Shown here piece after piece: positions 44,076 to 56,390 of a stretch of DNA of 64,000 nucleotides; the first letter of the stretch is position 1, and every line of letters begins with the position of its first letter. Both the position numbers and the translations under genes were made by a program. Source of the stretch: Atrina japonica (taxonomy: Eukaryota > Mollusca > Bivalvia > Pterioida > Pinnidae); contig BROG01000297.1 of assembly GCA_030159075.1 (NCBI GenBank), positions 361,501 to 425,500 of the forward strand, written 5' to 3'. The notes beneath the pieces were generated by a model that was not told the origin of the DNA, searched no databases, and was given only the letters and a program-made list of their open reading frames with translations.

Positions 44076-45482
44076 TGAAACCTGACATTGAGAGACTCTC
44101 ATGAAAGACTGCCTGTCTTTTAAGACCATTCATGAAATACCACCTGTCTTTTGAGACAACTCTCATGAAGACCACCTGCCTTTTTTAGACCACGTTCATG
44201 AAAGACTACCAGTCTTCCTATCTTTTGAGACCACTCTCATGAAGACCACTTGTCTTTTGAGACCACTCTCTCATGAAAGACCACCTGTCTTTTTGAGACC
44301 ACTCTCATGAAAGACTACCAGTCTTCCTATCTTTTGAGACCACTCTCATGAAGACCACTTGTCTTTTGAGACCACTCTCTCATGAAAGACCACCTGTCTT
44401 TTTGAGACCACTCTCATGAAAGACCACCTGCCTACCTGTCTTTTGAGACCACTCTCATGAAATACCACCTGTCTTTTGAGACCACTCTCTCATGAAAGAA
44501 GACCACCTGTCTTTTTGAGACCCACTCTCATGAAAGACCACCTGCCTACCTGTCTTTTGAGACCACTCTCATGAAATACCACCTGTCTTTTGAGACCACT
44601 CTCTCATGAAAGACCACCTGTCTTTTTGAGACCACTCTCATGAAAGACCACCTGCCTACCTGTCTTTTGAGACCACTCTCATGAAATACCACCTGTCTTT
44701 TGAGACCACTCTCTCATGAAAGACCACCTGTCTTTTTGAGACCACTCTGATGAAAGACCACCTGCCTACCTGTCTTTTAAGACCACTCTCATGAAATACC
44801 ACCTGTCTTTTGAGACCACTCTCTCATGAAAGACCACCTGTCTTTTTGAGACCACTCTCATGAAAGACCACCTGCCTACCTGTCTTTTGAGACCACTCTC
44901 ATGAAATACCACCTGTCTTTTGAGACCACTCTCTCATGAAAGACCACCTGTCTTTTTGAGACCACTCTCATGAAAGACCACCTGCCTACCTGTCTTTTGA
45001 GACCACTCTCATGAAATACCACCTGTCTTTTGAGACCACTCTCTCATGAAAGACCACCTGTCTTTTTGAGACCACTCTGATGAAAGACCACCTGCCTACC
45101 TGTCTTTTGAGACCACTCTCATGAAATACCACCTGTCTTTTGAGACCACTCTCTCATGAAAGACCACCTGTCTTTTTGAGACCACTCTCATGAAAGACCA
45201 CCTGCCTACCTATCTTTTGAGATCACTCTCATGAAAGACCACCTGTCTTTTTGAGACCACTCTCATGAAAGACCACCTGTCATTTTGAGACCACTCTCAT
45301 GAAAGACCACCTGTCTTTTTGAGACCAATCTCATGAAAGACCACCTGTCTACTGAGGTCACATTCTGGACAATCCTTTAAATAAAAGTAATCCTTTAGAT
45401 AAAACCTCTGATAGGAGACCACCTGTCTGGAGAAACCACGTATTAGTGGCACAGGGGTGGTATCACAAGGCAGGATCTTCTA
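44076..45482 (+). repeat. 'GAC' MITE with an internal 110-bp higher-order satellite
   Basis: Opens with GAAACCTGACATTGAGAG and closes with GGTATCACAAGGCAGGAT. Inside, three ~34-41-bp subunits (one with CTTTTTGAGACC, one with CTGCCTACCTGTCTTTTGAG, one with ATACCACCTGTC and CTCTCTCATGAA) repeat as a block. The marker CCTACCTGTC occurs at 44431, 44545, 44655, 44765, 44875, 44985, 45095 and, as CCTACCTATC, at 45205, so the block is 110 bp. Confidence 0.92.
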
Positions 45483-45694
45483 TACTAAATAACCTACACA
45501 TATTTGATAGTTTAGCTTATTGACAAATGTAATGATAGACCAGGTAATTTATAACCCTGGATGTGGAGTTAAACATAAAAACATAAGTATAGGATATTTT
45601 TCATCATACAATGTAATAGATAATGTCAATAACAAAATAATTTCTGAATTGTGAAATATGTCATATATTTCATATAGAATGAGTAGCATATTAA
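45483..45694. other. Short low-copy spacer
   Basis: Nothing recognisable. Confidence 0.4.
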
Positions 45695-46345
45695 TTGGCT
45701 GAGTAACCATGAAGATAGAGGTTGTGTAAACTGTAAAGTGAAGATAGAGGCTGTGTGAACTGTAAAGTGAAGATAGCGGTTGTGTGAACTGTAATGTGAA
45801 GATAGAGGTTGTGTAAACTGTAAAGTGAAGATAGAGGTTGTGTGAACTGTAAATTGAAGATAGAGGTTATGTGAACTGTAAAGTGAAGACAGAAGCCATG
45901 TGAATCGTAAAGTGAAGATAGAGGCTGTGTGAACTATATAGTGAAGATAGAGGTTGTGTGAACTGTAAAGTGAAGATAGAGGTTGTGTGAACTGTAAAGT
46001 GAAGATAGAGGTTGTGTGAACTGTAAAGTGAAGACAGAAGCCATGTGAATTGTAAAGTGAAGATAGAGGCTGTGTGAACTATATAGTGAAGATAGAGGTT
46101 GTGTGAACTATATAGTGAAGATAAAAGGTTGTGTGTACTATAAAGTGAAAATAGAGGTTGTGTGAACTATAAAGTAAAGATAGAGTCTATGTGAACTGTA
46201 AAGTGAAGATAAGGCTGTGTGAACTATATAGTGAAGATAAGAGGTTGTGTGAACTATAAAGTGAAGATAGAGGTTGTGTGAAATATAAAGTAAAGATAGA
46301 GGCTATGTGAACTGTAAAGTGAAGATTGAGGTTGCGTGAACTATT
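45695..46345. repeat. Minisatellite, 29-bp unit
   Basis: About 22 units of GTGAAGATAGAGGTTGTGTG plus AACTGTAAA. A larger block including GACAGAAGCCATGTGAAT appears twice (about 45885 and 46030). Confidence 0.9.
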
Positions 46346-46795
46346 GATAATTTGCCACGTGCATGCCTGATGCACTTACAGATGTACATGTTTAAGTGAG
46401 AGAAAAAAATAGGAAGCAGTTAATCTTTCATAGCCAGTGCTGATTTTCGACTCCAGTCATGCACATTCTGTTTGGAGAAGGTGACACATTGATTCCCGAA
46501 GGATCAGAACAGAAAGAAGTTAGGCGATAGCTTTATAATTCAATTTTGACAGAATACAATTGCAGGAAGTACGACATGCAGAGGCATTTCTTTGTTGTTG
46601 GTATCGATCAGCAGTCACTAATGTCAGTTCAGGTTAATGCTGCTAGCAATGAACGAGATCTGTGTGTCTGTGTGAAATTGACTTGTGGTTAAAATGTAAA
46701 CAGCAAAAATCAATGACAGGCAACTGATTTGGTCTTGATGTTCTTCTCCATGTATAGATTTGTCTTTATTTAAATAGATGTTGGCATAAACACAG
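46346..46795. other. Intron, no gene
   Basis: Low-copy DNA; no exon signal. Confidence 0.4.
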
Positions 46796-49385
46796 ACAGC
46801 CACATAGATAAAAGTCAAGTATAACCACAACTCCAGGCAGCCACATATATAGTGGTCAGGTAGCCACAACTCCAGGCAGCCACATATATATCAGGTAGTC
46901 ACATCTACCATCAGCCACATATATAGAGGTCAGGTAGTCACATATACCATCACCACTTATAGAGGTCAGCCATACCATCAGCCACATATATAGAGGTCAG
47001 GTAGTCACATATACCATCAGCCACTTATATAGAGGTCAAATAGTCGCATATACCATCAGCCACTTATATAGAGGTCAGGTGGTCAGGTAGTCGCATATAC
47101 CATCAGCCACATATATAGAGGTCAGGTGGCCACATATACCATCAGCCACATATATAGAGGTCAGGTAGTCGCATATACCATCAGCCACATATATAGAGGT
47201 CAGATAGTCGCATATACCATCAGACACATATATAGAGGTCAGGTAGTCACATCTACCATCAGCCACTTATAGAGGTCAGAAGTCACATATACCATCAGCC
47301 AAGGTCAGGTAGTCACATATACCATCAGCCACATATATAGAGGTCAGGTAGGCATATACCATCAGGTCAGTCGCATATACCATCAGCCACATATATAGAG
47401 GTCACATATATAGCCACTTAGGTCAGGTAGTCACATATACCATCACACATCAGGTAGTCACATATACATCATATATAGAGGTCAGGTGTCACACATACCA
47501 TCACACATCAGTCACATATACATCATACACATATAGAGGTCAGGTGGCCACATATATAGAGGTCTACAATCAGCCACATATATAGAGGTCAGGTAGTCAC
47601 ATATACCATCAGACACATATATAGAGGTCAGGTAGTCACATATACCATCAGACACATATATAGAGGTCAGGTAGTCACATATACCATCAGCCACATATAC
47701 ACATACCATCAGCCACATATATAGAGGTCAGGTGGCCACATCTACCGTCGATCACATATATACTGGTCAGGTAGTCACATCTACAATCAGCCACTTATAT
47801 AGAGGTCAGACGGCCACATCTACCATCAGCCACTTATATATCAGATAGGCATCAGCCACTTATATAGAGTGGTGCCACATATACCATCAGCCACATATAT
47901 AGAGGTCAGGTGGCCACATATACCATCACCATCAGGTAGTCACACCATATATAGAGGTAGTCACATATACCATCAGGAGGTGGCACATATACCATCAGAC
48001 ACATATATATCAGGTAGTCCATATACATAGCCACATATATAAGGTCAGGTCACATATACCATCAGCCACATATATAGAGGTGGCACACCATCTACCATCA
48101 GGTAGTCACATATACCATATATATAGAGGTCAGGTGGCCCAGGTAGTCTACCATCAGCCACATATATAGAGAGGTAGTCACATATACCATCAGACACATA
48201 TATAGAGGTCAGGTATCACATACCATCAGCCACATATATAGAGGTCAGGTGGCCACATATCCATAGACACATCAGTCGCATATACCATCAGCCACATATA
48301 TAGAGGTCAGGTAGTCACATATACCATCAGCCACATATATAGAGGTCAGGTGGCCACATCTACCATCAGCCACATATATAGAGGTCAGGTAGTCACATAT
48401 ACCATCAGCCACATATATAGAGGTCAGGTACCATCAGCCACATATATAGAGGTCAGGTAGCCACATCTACCACTCTGGTCAGCACATATACCATCAGACA
48501 CATATATAGAGGTCAGGTAGTCACATATACCATCAGACACATCAGCACACATATATATAGAGGTCAGGTCACATATACCATCAGTATATAGAGGTCCACA
48601 TCTCACACATCAGGTAGTCACATATACCATCAGACACATATATAGGTCAGTCACATATACCATCAGTGAGGTCAGGTAGTCACATCTACAATATATAAGA
48701 GGTCAGGTAGTCACATATACCATCAGACACATATATAGAGGTCAGGTAGTCACATATACCATCAGACACATATATAGAGGTCAGGTAGTCACATATACCA
48801 TCAGACACATATATAGAGGTCAGGTAGTCACATATACCATCCAATCAGGTAGTCCATATACCATCATATATAGAGGTCAGGTAGGCCACATCTACAATCA
48901 CCACTCAGCGGCACATCTACAATCATATATAGAGGTCAGGTAGTCACATCTACAATCAGCCACTTATATAGAGGTCAGACGGCCACATCTACCATCAGCC
49001 ACTTATATAGAGGTCAGGTAGTCACATCTACAATCAGCCACTTATATAGAGGTCAGACGGCCACATCTACCATCAGCCACTTATATAGAGGTCAGGTAGT
49101 CACATCTACAATCAGCCACATATATAGCGGTCAGACGGCCACATCTACCGTCAGTCACATATATACTGGTCAGGTTGTCACATCTACAATCAGCCACATA
49201 TATAGCGGTCAGACGGCCACATCTATCGTCAGTCACATATATACTGGTCAGGTTGTCACATCTACAATCAGCCACATATATAGCGGTCAGACGGCCACAT
49301 CTACTGTCAGTGACATGTATAATGGTCAGATAGCCAGTCATCAATTATCAGCCACATATATAGTGGTCAGGTAGCAACACCTACA
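46796..49385. repeat. Minisatellite, 39-bp unit, ~2.6 kb
   Basis: Units read CACATATATAGAGGTCAGGT plus AGTCACATATACCATCAGC. Many units are shortened, especially at 47280-48680. A final section (about 48950-49330) has two alternating kinds (GGTCAGACGGCCACATCTAC and GGTCAGGTTGTCACATCTAC). The 39-bp period explains the 13-residue peptide repeats on the minus strand. Confidence 0.92.
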
Positions 49386-49793
49386 GGCATATACCTTTCC
49401 ATATGAAACCAGGTACATTAGGAAAGAAAGTCAACCACTCAATTACAGACAGCAAGCCACACATTTTAGACAACCGGACACATATTAAAATGACCATGTT
49501 ATGTTGTATTTACATATATGCATAAATACATAGGCACATATATTATATGTCATATTTATTTACAGACAGACAGACAGACAGAAGGTTGGCTACACGCTAT
49601 ATACATGTACAGTGAAATAAATATTCGCTAGCCACTAAGATACAGATGTTAGAAAACTTGGTCATTAGTTGCCAATTACATAATTGTATACTTTTTGTTA
49701 GCCCGGATTAACGTTATAATCCTGCATTTAGGCGAACATGTCACCTGAATTGTGAAAAATGTTCCTCAATGTTATTTCCAGTTTCAGTTATGC
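49386..49793. other. Intron with a small (CAGA)n run
   Basis: (CAGA)n at about 49562-49582. No exon. Confidence 0.45.
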
Positions 49794-50306
49794 AGTAAAA
49801 CTCACTTATAACGAATTTCAAGGTGCCTTCTTTTTTAATTTGTTACCGTATAAGGACAGTTTGTTATATACATGTAGTTATAGCAAAGTCAGCTGAAGGG
49901 TTACACTGCAATCTGTTAAGAAAAAATAAAAACCACTCTCAATTCATGCTAAACAGGAAATTTCCTGGGAAGTAAAATGAAAACAAACTTTTATTTCTTT
50001 TTATTGACAGAATTGATTTGATTAGAGAGTATTCCGCCTACTTATGCTTGGCAAAAAAGTCAAGAATTTACTTTTCTTCAATGATATTGATTACTTTGTC
50101 ATTATAATACTATAAAAGACTCGGTTTGGTTATCAAGGGACATACATATTGGTTTGTTATAGGCAAAAATTTGTTATAAATAAAATTTGTTACAACATTG
50201 TTTTTCTACTAAGAATATATAAAGGTACAGTTGGGAATTATTTATTGATTCGTTGTGTGTATTAATTCGGTAGCAAACCAATTTCTTTATATTCATGTTT
50301 TACTGT
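49794..50306. mobile_element. Pogo-like non-autonomous element (~0.5 kb, tentative)
   Basis: Left end GCAGTAAAACTCACTTATAA and right end ATTCATGTTTTACTGTA share the CAGTAAAAC terminus; interior phrases TTTGTTATAGGCAAAAATTT and AATTTGTTACCGTATAAGG recall the 'cell-voltage' of TTATAA/TTGTTA repeats seen in such elements. There is no coding frame. The limits are uncertain. Confidence 0.45.
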
Positions 50307-50311
50307 ATACA

Positions 50312-50455
50312 AATGGCCCCGATAGCACAGTGGGTAAGAGCATTCTGCTAGTGTTAGGAAGGTCCTGGGGTTTGATTCCCATTCTGTCCGCTCATTTTTC
50401 CCTGCCTACTACATTTCAGTCATTTTGGCATTTGACTAAATAAACCCACTGTGGT
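50312..50455 (+). mobile_element. tRNA-derived SINE, short third type
   Basis: A box GATAGCACAGTGGGTAAGAG and B box GGGTTTGATTCC at tRNA spacing, followed by a ~75-bp body (CTGCCTACTACATTTCAGTC, GACTAAATAAACCCACTGTG) unlike the other two families. Confidence 0.65.
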
Positions 50456-50719
50456 ATGTTTTAAGAGTTTCTCATGGATTTCTTTACACAAAATAATGGT
50501 AATGTTCTAAAACATAAGGATAATCCATGTACTCTACACACATTGCAAAGATAAATGTGAAAACTAGAAGTACATAGGAAGAACAAAATCGGAAAGACGC
50601 GAATAAAAGTAATCTGGGCTTACTCAAAAGTAACCTATTTGCCATACAGATGCAGAAAGCCAATGTTGTATAACATTGGAGGTTAACAACATTAAAGTAA
50701 ACACACAAATTCTGACAAT

Positions 50720-51716
50720 ACAGTACAACCAGCGTCAGCAGATACAAATAGCTAGTCACAGAGATATACATGTACGTATTTAGCCAGCCATACACTTACA
50801 GACAGCAGGAGATACAGATAGCTAGTCACAGAGATACAAACCAACCATACACATATAGACAGCAGGAGATACAGATAGCTAGTCACAGAGATATACATGT
50901 ACATATTTAGCCAACCATACACATAGACAGCAGGAGATACAAATAGCTAGTCACAGAGATACAATCAACAATACCAAGTGCAGCTACTCTATAGCAAATA
51001 CAGATAGCTAGTCACAGAGATACAATCAACCATACCAAGTACAGCTACTCTATAGCAAATACAGGTAGCTAGTCACAGAGATACAACCATACCAAGTACA
51101 GCTACTCTATACAAATACAGATAGCTAGTCACAAAGATACTATCAACCATACCAAGTACAGCTACTCTATAGAAAATACAGATAGCTAGTCACAGAGATA
51201 CAATCAACCATACCAAGTACAGCTACTCTATAGCAAATACACATCACTAGTCACAGAGATACTATCAACCATACCAAGTACAGCTACTCTATAGCAAATA
51301 CAGATAGCTAGTCACGGAGATACAATAAACCATACCAAGTACAGCTACTCTAGAGCAAATACAGATAGCTAGTCACAGAGATACAATCAACCATACCAAG
51401 TACAGCTACTCTATAGCAAATACAGGTAGCTAGTCACAGAGATACAATCAACCATACCAAGTACAGCTACTCTAGAGCAAATACAGATAGCTAGTCACAG
51501 AGATACAATCAACCATACCAAGTACAGCTACTCTATAGCAAATACAGATAGCTAGTCACAGAGATACTATCAACCATACCAAGTACAGCTACTCTATAGT
51601 AAATACAGATAGCTAGTCACAGAGATACAATCAACCATACCAAGTACAGCTACTCTATAGCAAATACACATCACTAGTCACAGAGATACTATCAACCATA
51701 GCGAATACAGATAGCT
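50720..51716. repeat. Minisatellite, 61-bp unit
   Basis: Units read CAGATAGCTAGTCACAGAGA, TACAATCAACCATACCAAGT, ACAGCTACTCTATAGCAAAT, A. Sites at 51001 and 51062 give 61 bp. The first ~250 bp use a different unit with ATTTAGCCAACCATACACAT and AGACAGCAGGAGATA. Confidence 0.92.
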
Positions 51717-53214
51717 AGCCAATAATTTTGTCTTAATGCTTTGTTTTTTCTTTAGGCTTTATAGTTTATAAGTATTACTTTAAATTACTAGAATGTAAGC
51801 CATAAACAGCCGTTATTTCATATCATTGGTTTCCAAAATGAATGAAAAACAATTTTATATAGAATTGAGCAATGTGAAACAGTTGATGAAATTTATCATT
51901 AAAACAAAAATACAAGGTAATTGATTGGCATGCCACAACAATTAATCTTAGTCAGTACTTTGATAATGTAATAAAATAGTTAGTGCTGTTTGGCATGCAC
52001 CTGTTTAAAAAAAATGGTGTAAGCTGATTGGTTGATTCGCTTCATACATTGATTACTATTGGCTGTTTCACAACTGTTGGTCTATACTCAACATCCTATG
52101 ACAGTGATGAAGTTTTGCATTTTTAATGGATCAGTTCTACATGTAGCTCTGGTAAATTGCCATCATCGGATAATATATAATCAAAGCTTTATTGCCATAT
52201 TGCTTCATTCATGAATGATAGAGTTATAGGCCTTTGGGATTACTTTCCATCTATATTTATACACTTTTGTATTGTCATTCAACAAAAACTGGTATTTTAT
52301 AGCGTTTATTACAACAGTGGTTTGGTAAATTGTCAATTTGACTGTGAAGTTGATATTAAGTTTTCATGTAAGGTTTATGTAAGTACTTATAGCATATATA
52401 TACATGTATACATTTCAGGGATTTTCCACCCTTAGTTTTGTAGGGCGCTAAATAACACCCTATTCCCAATTCAGAAAAATGCATTTTTTCCCCAATGCAG
52501 ACTTGAAATTTCAATGAATTTGAAGAGATTCTTGTATTTTCAAACTGTTTTATGTATTTTTAGATATTCCAATTTTGTTAAAATACCCAGTTCAAAAAGC
52601 ACTGGACATATTACCAAAAAAAATTCGAAAAAATATTCGCATATACACAGAGCTGAAATGAATACCAAAAATAATTGTTCGAATATTGGTATATTCGAAA
52701 ATGATTAGTAATTTGAAGTCATAAATCTATAGCTATAATTCAGAAACTATACTATTTATATGTTTCCGTAACATGCAGAAAATGGTCCATGCAATATCAT
52801 CTTTCTATCTCGGACAATATTGGGAAAGTCGGCCGACATTGATTTAGTTATAGTCTTTACCTTGAACTATTGGGTCACTCTACCAATACAGGAATATAGA
52901 CACGAAAGCGAACATGCCTGATGCGAAACTCAATGAAAAGTAGCCTTGATGTAAGAAAAATCCTAATTGTTTAAACAGACAATACATGAACACAAACATG
53001 AACATACATTTATGTAAAATGGAAGTCATGAAGATATACATGTATATGTAAAATGTAATTGGCTTCATCTTAACTATCTACATAGTTGATTAATAACTGG
53101 TTTATTGATTTGCTTATTCCATTTTGGCTCAGTAATTAGGCAGATGTCTCTTAGATTAGCCAGGGACTACAGGTAATAATATGAAGAAATCAAAATGCAG
53201 GTGTAGTATTAATT
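51717..53214. other. Intron, no gene
   Basis: AT-rich low-copy DNA. Around 52430-52500 a worn piece related to the 'AGGCCTTTTTCTGT' TIR family is possible (CCCTATTCCCAATTCAGAAA). No exon is supported. Confidence 0.45.
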
Positions 53215-53294
53215 TATTGTAGTAATATACATCTAGTATAATACCAGGAAATTAAAACACAGGTGTAATATTGAGAGATGTGCATACAACTTGT
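53215..53294. repeat. 54-bp minisatellite, left part
   Basis: One to two worn units (ATAATACCAGGAAATTAAAA, CACAGGTGTAATATTGAGAG). The array is cut at CAACTTGT (53287-53294) by the hAT element and resumes at 54109. Confidence 0.75.
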
Positions 53295-54108
53295 AGAGAT
53301 GCTAGTTTTCCGGATTTTCCCGGAATTCCGGATTTTTATATCCATCCCCATACATTTCGGATTTGATTACTATTTCGTTATTTAGTATAACCAAATTCCG
53401 GAGTTTGATTACTATTTCGTTATTTAGTATAACCCAATTTCTCTGGTTCTTTTCAGTTATTAAGCAGACCACTGAGATACATTTCCGGTTCATCGGACGA
53501 CTTTTGCTATCTGTTTATTCATTCGTTGATCATAACTGAATTGACTAATCAGCATCGATGTTGCTTTGACTCATTGCTAAAGCGAGGTTGACAGTTTAAA
53601 GCACATGGCATGCATGGTGTCAGAGTGAAATTTGAAAATCTAACACGAGTGTTTTAGATCAATCCGCTAATATAAAAATGATTGACCAAGGCCAGGGATT
53701 AAGTTGCTGGAGGAAAGGCACTGCATGGGTATCTTCATGACATGTCAGATTATGTCCGTAAATTTGATTTAAAGGGGCAGTGTTTATGTATTGTGTGCAA
53801 TGATCAAATCATTTTATATGTACACCTTTTACCTAAGCAGAACAAGCCTTCAATACATATTATATAGTGGTTGCTTTTCACCTTGCTTCAAATGAAAATG
53901 AAATTTATACCGTATTGAAAGAAGCACAAAACAGTCATTATTGTCTAAGTCCTTTATTGTATTCAAACACCAGAAAGTATCCCAGAATCAATCTCAGAGC
54001 ATCTTTGCTTGCACAGCTTCTGGGGGCCTAGGTGGCCCCCAGACACCCGGACCATATTGGCTCAGTTAGTAATTTCAGGAATTTTCCCAGTAAGCCACTA
54101 GCATCTCT
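53295..54108. mobile_element. hAT-like element inserted in the 54-bp array (~0.8 kb)
   Basis: Ends AGAGATGCTAG and CTAGCATCTCT are perfect 11-bp inverted repeats. The flanks CAACTTGT (53287-53294) and AAACTTGT (54109-54116) match at 7 of 8 positions, an 8-bp target duplication as made by hAT transposases. The interior has no intact frame. Confidence 0.8.
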
Positions 54109-55415
54109 AAACTTGTATGATACCAGGAAGTTGTAACACAGGTATAATATTGAGAGCTCATACAACTTGTATGATACCAGGAAGTTATAACACAGGTATG
54201 GTATTGAGAGTTGAGAGCTTATTCAACTTGTATGATACCAGGAAGTTATAACACAGGTGTAATGATGAGAGATCATACAACTTGTACGATACCAGGAAGA
54301 AGTTGTAACAAATGTATAATATTGAGAGCTTATACAACTTGTATGATACCAGGAAGTTATAACACAGGTATAATAATGAGAGCTCATACAACTTGTATGA
54401 TACCAGGAAGTGATAACACAGGTATAATATTGAGAGCTTATACATACATCTTTTATGATACCAGGAAGTTTTAACACAGGTGTAATATTGAGAGCTCATA
54501 CAACTTGTATGATACCAGGAAGTTATAACACAGGTATAATAATGAGAGCTCATACAACTTGTATGATACCAGGAAGTTTTAACACAGGTGTAATATTGAG
54601 GGCTCATACAACTTGTATGATACCAGGAAGTTATAACACAGGTGTAATATTGAGAGCTCATACAACTTGTATGATACCAGGAAGTTATAACACAGGTGTA
54701 ATATTGAGAGCTCATACAACTTGTATGCTACAAGAGAGTCATAACACAGGTGTAATATTGAGAGCTTATACAACTTGTATGATACAAGAGAGTCATAACA
54801 CAGGTATAATATTGAGAGCTTATACAACTTGTATGATACCAGGAAGTTATAACACAGGTGTAATATTGAGAGCTCATACAACTTGTATGCTACAAGAGAG
54901 TCATAACACAGGTGTAATATTGAGAGCTCATACAACTTGTATGATACAAGAGAGTCATAACACAGGTATAATATTGAGAGCTTATACAACTTGTATGATA
55001 CCAGGAAGTTATAACACAGGTGTAATATTGAGAGCTCATGCAACTTGTATGATACCAGGAAGTGATAACACAGGTGTAATATTGAGAGCTTATACATACA
55101 TCTTTTATGATACCAGGAAGTTTTAACACAGGTGTAATAATGAGAACCCATACAACTTGTATGATACAAGGGAGTCATAACACAGGTGTAATATTGAGAG
55201 CTCATACAATTTGTATGATACAAGAGAGTCATAACACAGGTATAATATTGAGAGCTCATACAACTTGTATGATACCAGGAAGTGATAACACAGGTGTAAT
55301 ATTGAGAGCTTATACATACATCTTTTATGATACCAGGAAGTTTTAACACAGGTGTAATAATGAGAACCCATACAACTTGTATGATACAAGAGAGTCATAA
55401 CACAGGTGTAATATT
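54109..55415. repeat. 54-bp minisatellite, main part
   Basis: About 24 units of ACAACTTGTATGATACCAGG, AAGTTATAACACAGGTGTAA, TATTGAGAGCTCAT. Variants use GATACAAGAGAGTCATAAC or the longer TTATACATACATCTTTTATG. As 54 is divisible by three, frames of up to 256 codons stay open on both strands; these are by-products. Confidence 0.93.
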
Positions 55416-55886
55416 AATTGATTATATATCTACTATAATATGGCCCAAGTCAAATTTCATTTGTAAAATAAATTGTATCAGGGAGTTGGATTGTGATTCA
55501 AATATCAGAAAGATAACTCGAGTGATGATTTATGAAATCAGGTAGACATAACCTTGATTCAGTATTAATCAACAGTCATTAACTGGTACTCCAAAAAGAG
55601 GAGCAATGCCAGGAAATACATGTATAAATTACTGTTCAGGAATATCATTGTTTTCTTATATCAAGTGTCAAAATGAACAATAATACTCAGAAATCTTGCT
55701 CCCTTGGGGAATGAGGGCGTTATATATTGCTAATAATGAATTATTCACATTTTCTCCATTAAATATAGCTGGAACAAAATGTACTACGTGTAATAAGAGA
55801 TGCTAATGAGATATGCCAGTAAGAGAGTTGTATTCACTAATGACTTGATGGCTGAGTGGTTTGTCATAGAAGACTGAAATAATTAA
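55416..55886. other. Intron, no gene
   Basis: Low-copy AT-rich DNA. Confidence 0.4.
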
Positions 55887-56222
55887 CAGTGGTACCTGTT
55901 TTGATGGACCACTGTTACGAAAGACCACCTGTCTTTTTAAGACCACATTTAGAAAACTGTTGAGTTAAATAACACTAAATAAATCCTCTTTTGAGAGACC
56001 ATCTGACTAAAGAGGTCACATTTAGAGAACCACATAATTTAGATAAATAACACTGTAAATAAAACCTCTTTTGAGAGACCACCTGTCTAGAGAGGCCACA
56101 TTTAGAGAACCACATAATTTAGATAAATGACACTGTAAATAAATCCACTTTTGAGAGACCACCTGTCTAGAGAGGCCACATTTCAGTGGCAGAATTGATG
56201 GTATCTCAACACAGGTTCCACA
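55887..56222 (+). mobile_element. 'GAC' MITE with one internal duplication
   Basis: Left end CAGTGGTACCTGTTTTGATG; right end TCAACACAGGTTCCACAG. The segment AGAGAACCACATAATTTAGA to GAGAGACCACCTGTCTAGAG is present twice in tandem (about 75 bp each), an early stage of the expansions seen elsewhere. Confidence 0.8.
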
Positions 56223-56319
56223 GTCGTATATTTTGGATAAAAGATGTTCTGTTACAGGGATGAATCAATTCTCCATCAGTTTTTCCATCTCTCACTACAA
56301 ATACTTTGTTTCAAGTTTT

Positions 56320-56339
56320 ATTATTTTTTTTTATTTCAG
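56320..56339 (+). promoter_or_regulatory. Splice acceptor of exon 2
   Basis: A run of T with few other bases ends in TTTCAG, a strong 3' splice site directly before the family-specific cysteine motif. Confidence 0.75.
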
Positions 56340-56390
56340 GTTGTTTGTTTACTCAGAATCTATGTGGAACAGAAGAAGAATGCGTAGATG
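56340..56390 (+). CDS. PTPRN/PTPRN2-like: Exon 2 of the IA-2/phogrin-like protein: start of the RESP18-homology region
   Basis: With the G carried over from exon 1 it reads GCLFTQNLCGTEEECVD and ends in G before a GTATGT donor (56391). Both bordering introns are phase 1. The pattern G-C-L-F, L-C four residues on, then E-x-C-V-x-D-G is the hallmark at the mature N-terminus of IA-2 (PTPRN) and phogrin (PTPRN2), where the cysteines belong to the RESP18-homology domain used in granule sorting. At 51 nt the exon is small. The intron just after the donor also reads M-F-G in frame, close to the 'D-G-x-F-G' that follows in the family. I still favour the donor because the expected next Cys is missing and the frame degenerates to a stop at about 56495. 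The remaining exons, including the transmembrane and pseudophosphatase parts, are outside the window. Confidence 0.75.

Larger units (their letters stand above)
2707..56339 (+). other. Intron 1 (~53.6 kb, phase 1) of the PTPRN-like gene
   Basis: Inferred from the donor GTAAGT at 2707 and the acceptor TTATTTTTTTTTATTTCAG ending at 56339, with matching phase on both sides. Almost all repeats in the window lie inside it. No nested gene on either strand is supported. Other small exons between these two cannot be excluded; one weak candidate follows the acceptor-like CTTAG at 6267-6271. Confidence 0.65.

Noticed and set aside
47075..49344. Minus-strand proteins with VADGICDYLTSIY-type repeats
   Set aside because: By-product of the 39-bp minisatellite.
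14247..50455. Functional tRNA genes at the A/B-box pairs (14247, 16141, 31834, 50312)
   Set aside because: Each is followed or accompanied by a SINE body, tail or target duplication, and acceptor stems do not pair; they are SINE heads.
54185..55349. Open frames up to 256 codons on both strands
   Set aside because: They follow a 54-bp (18-codon) tandem unit and are open on both strands with near-identical peptide repeats; the DNA repeat explains them fully.
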